Positions 59,861 to 64,000 of a DNA stretch of 64,000 nucleotides are shown here, piece by piece. Under the pieces are notes generated by a model. That model ran no database searches, was not told the DNA's origin, and saw nothing but the letters and a program-made list of their open reading frames with translations. This DNA is from Theristus sp. LFF4_11. Lineage: Eukaryota; Nematoda; Chromadorea; Monhysterida; Xyalidae. How positions within the stretch are numbered: position 1 is the stretch's first letter; every line of letters starts with the position of its first letter. Position numbers and translations under genes: made by a program. Location: the NCBI GenBank assembly GCA_030248135.1, contig JASANC010005693.1:1-64000 (forward strand). The letters run 5' to 3'.

Positions 59861-62800
59861 ATGCGTTGCTGGTTAAAAATGCAAAATTTAGCAAACCCAT
59901 TTTTTATTACTATGGTCCTTACATTGGTGCTTCATTATGATGCACTCCGTTCGTACGTCACAGCGTGTTTCGGTCATCTGGTAGGCTGTATTGAGTATGA
60001 CCTATTTTTTTAAACGTGTCCCACTGAAATGACGTCATGTGCCGCCAAACATGCGCTTGCCGTTCACAGCAAACTAGATTTTCCGTTTAGCCGATTTCTT
60101 CTCGTAAACAAATGGTGAATGTCGAATCAGTCACACCAAACTGACATTTTAGTGCCTGTACTTTGATAAACGAGCCTTTTTAAAGCAAATGACGTCATTT
60201 TAGTCTGGACACATTTGAATAAATCTACAATACTAGTGGTTCACTTGCTTGACCATCATTTGTATCACGAATTATACCCGAATTAAGCAGAAATATGGTG
60301 CATTTTGAAACACAGTCCGGTGTGTTATAGTGGACCGTTATCCTTGTGAAATCGGACCATTTTTAATGAATTTCAAGAACATTTACAACATATGTTTTAC
60401 ATTTTACTGATTCAGTGCCCTGCAAAGCCAATCAAGACTGCCAATATCTAAATGTGGGTCGCACAAACATTTGCCATGAAGCTCGCTGTGGTCAGTAGAA
60501 TTCATGACTATTCTGTTCTTTTGAGACAACAATCAATGCCCTGAAAAAATCTGAAAAAATGCGCCCTTATTTTCAGTTGAATGCGTTGGTCAACAAACTG
60601 AAGCGTGCGTCGCAAGCAGGCCCTATTGTCATGAGTTTACATATACATGCGGTAAAATATTTTCCATGAATCAGCACATTTTTCAGTTTCTGTCCTGCAC
60701 ATTCTGCAGTCTTAAAGCAGTATATATTTATTTTTCAGTTGAATGCTACAACAACGGTCACTGTGGAAATAAAGCAACGCCACGATGCCGTTCCACCAAT
60801 ACTTGTGGTGTGGTACAAAGCAATACTTTCAGACACAATAATTGCGGCAAAAAATCGTCACTTCTTTCATGCTTCTTTTTTCGCAAGTGTGGTGGCGCCC
60901 GCTCCAAATTTAAGACATCCAGCCTGCACTGTATGCTGGTGCGAAAACACGCGCGAAAACTGGTTCAATTTTTAAGCTACTGTACAATTCACATTTTAGG
61001 CACTTGTACCAAGGATGGCGAGTGTACGCGCTTTGGGGGTGAATACAAATGCGATACAAGCGGCCATTGCTGTGAGAATACTTAATACCTATTCTTTATT
61101 CACCAAAGCTCGCCAATCTTCAACTCTTTTTCTGCAGTCAGTGTTTTGTTTGGTTGTTTTGAAAAATGTCGACTACACAGCAATTCCCACAACGACGACA
61201 ACCACAACGACAACAACCACGACGACAACAACCACGACGACTACCACCACCACCACGACTACGACGTCCACCACGACGAAGACAACTACGACTGTGACTA
61301 TGACCATCACCAACATTCCAACAACACCAACGTCGGAGCAAAAAATATCCACGCAGCCCTCTCCACAAACAACATCCACACAACTCCTTCCTGAAACAAC
61401 CACTACCACCTACGTGGATACTGCGACTATTATCACTGCGACAAGCAATCAATCCAAAATCGAAGCCACCAATACCACCGACACAAATTACGTCGTGAGT
61501 GCACCGTTCTTGAAGCGGTATCAGAAAAATTTTCGGAAATTTTCCCGCTTCAAAATAAATTTCCGAGTTTTTACCAAACTTTTTTTAACTGAACTGAAAC
61601 TGAAATACGCAAAACAATAATTCACATGCTGATTCACCTGTTTGTGCACATGTAAACGATGGGGAAAATAATTTTTTGGTTTGCTTCAATACCAAAAAGT
61701 GGGGTCTAGTGAAACCCCGACCCGGCACGTTGGGCACCCCCACGCCCCACGCCCGTCAGCGATGCGGCACAAAAAAAAATTTTTAAAACTGAGCAAACGG
61801 AGTAACTTTTATTGGTGAACTCAGAACTTCGTCAAAAAAATTATGAAAACTCAGACAGACACGTGTTCAATGAAATGCAGCCACATTCGTCCAGTGTGAT
61901 TGTGCTAATTGTGTCTGTTGCGTTTGTGCTCGCGCTCGCCGTCGTTGCTGTCGGTATCATCGTGTGCTGCCTCCGCCACCGCTGCAAGGTCAGCAGAATG
62001 ACACATACACAATGTCCATCTGGAAAATATATGCAACATGACGTAATGACCAGCCAATCAGCACTGAGAATTGCTCATGACCAACCAATCAGCGCTGAGA
62101 ATTGTTCATGACTAACCAATCAGCGCCGTGAATTGCTATGACCAACCAATCAGCTAGTTGCATTAGCGAGAAAGACTGTATAATTACAACAGATCATCTA
62201 ATATTAAAAACACAATCGATCGCCCATCAGAAAAATGTAACCGCGTTTTCAGCAAAAAGATCCGAAGGAACTGGGCGGTATCGACCCGAGCCTGAACCCG
62301 GACGAGCGAACGGAACACTTTACGCGGAGCGAATCAACTTCAGTGGAGAGTATTCGAGTTATAACTGAAGCGCAAAATACGACTTGATGATCTCAATTGT
62401 GAACAATTTCAAACATACAATCATAACGCTTGTATTTCGGAGGAGCGTTTTTCTGGTGGTTCAACTAATTCATCATGTTCAGCGACGCGATGACCCTAAA
62501 ATGTGATTTTAGTGTGGCCCCAGGAAAAGCATAAAAATACAAAAATACGTGTATGACGGTAAATGGTAGTTGTTTGTTGTTGTTGTTGGGGATTTTGATT
62601 TTAGGCGATGTTTTTAGTCAGCTCTAACCCAGAAAAACGTACAGACCGCCGTAGAGTACGTTGTTGCCCATCAAGTTTTCTCTGTCATTAAGTGCCTATA
62701 GATCCCTCGGCGGAGCTCGATCCCCCGAACGCACAGACTACTCACAGTAACGTGCTACTAACCAGGCCACGACACGGATGTAACAAACTTTTGAAATACT

Positions 62801-63272
62801 TTTTGTGAAATACCCGTCCCGTAAATATTTTTGCTTATCTCGCCCCGCGCTGTGCCGTCTCGCAGACCCCTTGTCCCGCATGGCACTCTTCAACCCGCTA
62901 CACGAGACGCCCCCGGCCCTCACACCACTTGCTTTTACACCAGCGACAAAGCAATTTTTACAACGCGGTTATATTTTTCGAGTCTGCTTAGGCTTGTAAA
63001 TCACGACAATCTGCACAAAAATATTAGCAAAAAAGTAAAAAAGGGACATAACAAGAAATGGTTGGTTGTTTGACCAGTTAAAATAGCATTGATTAGTTGA
63101 TATATAAGTGCAAATTCTTCCTGTGTATCATCAATGGTCAGTAGGAAACGAGCGTATCGATGCAGATGCAGATGTCCGTGACTTCGATTCCGACTCCGAG
63201 CCCGAGCACTCGATTCGCCCTATCGGATCAAACGATGGATCCACGCCGCCCAAAACGACGGTCTGTGCGTGA
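59861..63272 (+). CDS. Unrecognised type I membrane protein: Cys modules, Thr stalk, TM, acidic tail
   Basis: Hand model, ten phase-consistent exons: 59861-59972, 60416-60490, 60577-60651, 60739-60807, 61000-61071, 61181-61494, 61881-61988, 62253-62349, 62866-62967, 63142-63272; 384 aa. The start has a hydrophobic signal (FFITMVLTLVLHYDAL). Exons 2-5 each encode one module of about 25 residues with four Cys and 1-1 phase; exons 4 and 5 follow C-x5-C-x7/8-C-x5-C (for example ECYNNGHCGNKATPRC). Exon 6 is a Thr-rich, mucin-like stalk with several N-x-T/S sites. Exon 7 is a single membrane helix (VIVLIVSVAFVLALAVVAVG) followed by CCLRHRCK. Exons 8-10 give a cytoplasmic tail with NPLHETPPALTPLAF and an acidic end (DFDSDSEPEH). 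The first and the last three junctions rest on phase and composition only. A surface receptor or adhesion role is inferred from layout. No known family recognised. Confidence 0.7.
60003..60228. mobile_element. Element R5, copy 2
   Basis: Direct-orientation match to 35893-36122, with the same TIR (TTTTTTTAAACGTGTCC / GGACACATTTGAATAAAT). It occupies half of the first intron of the 59861-63272 gene. Confidence 0.88.
62040..62180. mobile_element. MITE-A-derived end with tandem expansion
   Basis: Four units of ATGACCAACCAATCAGCGCT-like sequence (about 34 bp each), then CAATCAGCTAGTTGCATTAG and the MITE-A terminus AAGACTGTA. Intron 7 of the 59861 gene. Confidence 0.7.
62585..62775 (-). repeat. 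SINE S1, copy 4
   Basis: Minus strand: CGTGGCCTGGTTAGTAGCAC head, GGGGGATCGAGCTCC, body, and a tail read on plus as TTGTTGTTGTTGTTGG. It sits in the 62350-62865 intron. Confidence 0.82.
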
Positions 63273-63332
63273 TTTGGGGGATTCTTTGCGATTCTTCCAG
63301 TCCTATTTGTCTTGCTTCTGATGTGTGTGCGC

Positions 63333-63497
63333 TGCGACTCAATGCACGCATATGCTTGACGCGGGAATTCAAAACTGCGGAAGTAGTGACACGAGTCCTG
63401 AGAGTTGGCAGGTCACTTGGGCAACTTTCGAACTGCCGCGTCGGCGACAAGTATGAAACAAATTTCTTTTCCAACTGTAAACGCATTGAGCCGCAGA
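63333..63497. mobile_element. MITE-D copy
   Basis: GCTGCGACTCAATGCACGCA...TAAACGCATTGAGCCGCAG with TTGACGCGGGAATTCAAA and GGCAGGTCACTTGGGC inside. It lies between the convergent membrane-protein genes. Confidence 0.82.
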
Positions 63498-63698
63498 AGC
63501 AAAACAAAAGATAATAAATGAAACAAAGCGAACGAGCGAATAAAAACTGTCTACCGGAGGGGGGTGCCAAAAATTTTAAGGGGTGGAAAAAAGGCGTCAC
63601 TTTCGGAAAACGGCTTTTTAATTCCTGACAAAAAGTGTGAGTGTGAGCATGAGGATGTCGGGGGCATAGTGCATCGACCGAGCAGCTGATTGCTGCGC

Positions 63699-64000
63699 TT
63701 ACAACTTTAGCATTTCAAAACTACACACCGATTCTGACGGCCGTCGATAAAAACACCAGTACCAGATAGCGACAATAGCAACCAACAAAATCACAGCTCC
63801 GACAAGCAATGCAATCAAAGTAATCTGAATGTAAAGTGTATAATGTTTGAAACACTTCAAAAGGTTTTATTTGCTTCGTTGAACAAAAAAGTTTTTTGAC
63901 ACGCACGCACAATTTTCCATTTTCCATATTTATTCGGCTGACTATCTGTATCTGATTGTGCTGATGTTGTTATCATTGTTGTTGTTGTTCTTGCATTTGG
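63699..64000 (-). CDS. 3' part of a convergent Thr-stalk, single-TM protein gene
   Basis: Exons 63911-64000 (continues past the edge) and 63699-63824. The upstream part is Thr-rich (RTTTTMITTSAQSDTDS). After a phase-compatible splice (KWKI then ITLI) comes a membrane helix (LIALLVGAVILLVAIVAIWY) and a short tail with RRPSESVCSFEMLKL and stop. The stalk-TM layout repeats that of the 59861-63272 gene on the opposite strand, with stops about 430 bp apart, but the tail is short and different. Partial; family unknown. Confidence 0.6.

Noticed and set aside
59801..60013. 59801 as the start of the 59.9 kb gene
   Set aside because: The ATG at 59861 gives a cleaner signal peptide; the extra upstream residues are not signal-like.
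61173..61409. Open frame on the minus strand with long poly-Val runs
   Set aside because: It is the complement of the ACN-repeat Thr stalk of the plus-strand gene; the repeat removes stops in several frames.

Overview
This is a eukaryotic, animal (metazoan) nuclear window. The evidence is multi-exon genes with GT-AG introns of roughly 50-2,000 nt and strongly C. elegans-like (T)TTTCAG acceptors, together with animal-only families (a nicotinic-type receptor, a TRPM channel, TMEM181, LZTFL1). Coding exons are GC-rich; introns and intergenic DNA are AT-rich and full of short transposons. The acceptor style suggests a small ecdysozoan-type invertebrate, but the phylum cannot be fixed from this sequence. 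LZTFL1 implies that the animal keeps cilia.

Layout. 1-585: foldback repeat. 907-6418 (+): CC2D1/Lgd homologue, open at its 5' end. 8272-10982 (-): GOLPH3. 11.2-13.2 kb: old hAT-like repeats. 13470-16656 (-): TMEM181. 17843-19415 (-): LZTFL1. 20541-24279 (+): an alpha-type Cys-loop receptor subunit whose last exon is tandemly duplicated. 26617-46477 (-): a ~20 kb, 32-exon TRPM channel gene whose introns hold most of the MITEs. 46.5-59.8 kb: gene-poor DNA with MITEs, nested hAT elements (51.9-54.75 kb), a 172-bp tandem repeat, a ~2.1 kb array of 149-bp satellite units and a long-TIR element interrupted by a SINE. 59861-63272 (+): an unrecognised type I membrane protein (four 4-Cys modules, Thr-rich stalk, one TM, acidic tail). 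63699-64000 (-): the 3' end of a convergent gene with the same stalk-TM layout.

No operon logic applies. By family, the genes cover endosomal sorting and signalling (CC2D1), Golgi retention (GOLPH3), a GOST-fold membrane protein (TMEM181), BBSome and ciliary traffic (LZTFL1), cholinergic signalling (nAChR) and divalent cation entry (TRPM).

Exon models were built by hand. In the main models every junction was checked for GT-AG and for reading-frame phase, and the totals are whole codons: GOLPH3 288 aa, TMEM181 524 aa, LZTFL1 about 319 aa, nAChR 499 aa, TRPM about 1,992 aa, the 59.9-63.3 kb protein 384 aa. Family names come from recognising conserved motifs; no database was searched.
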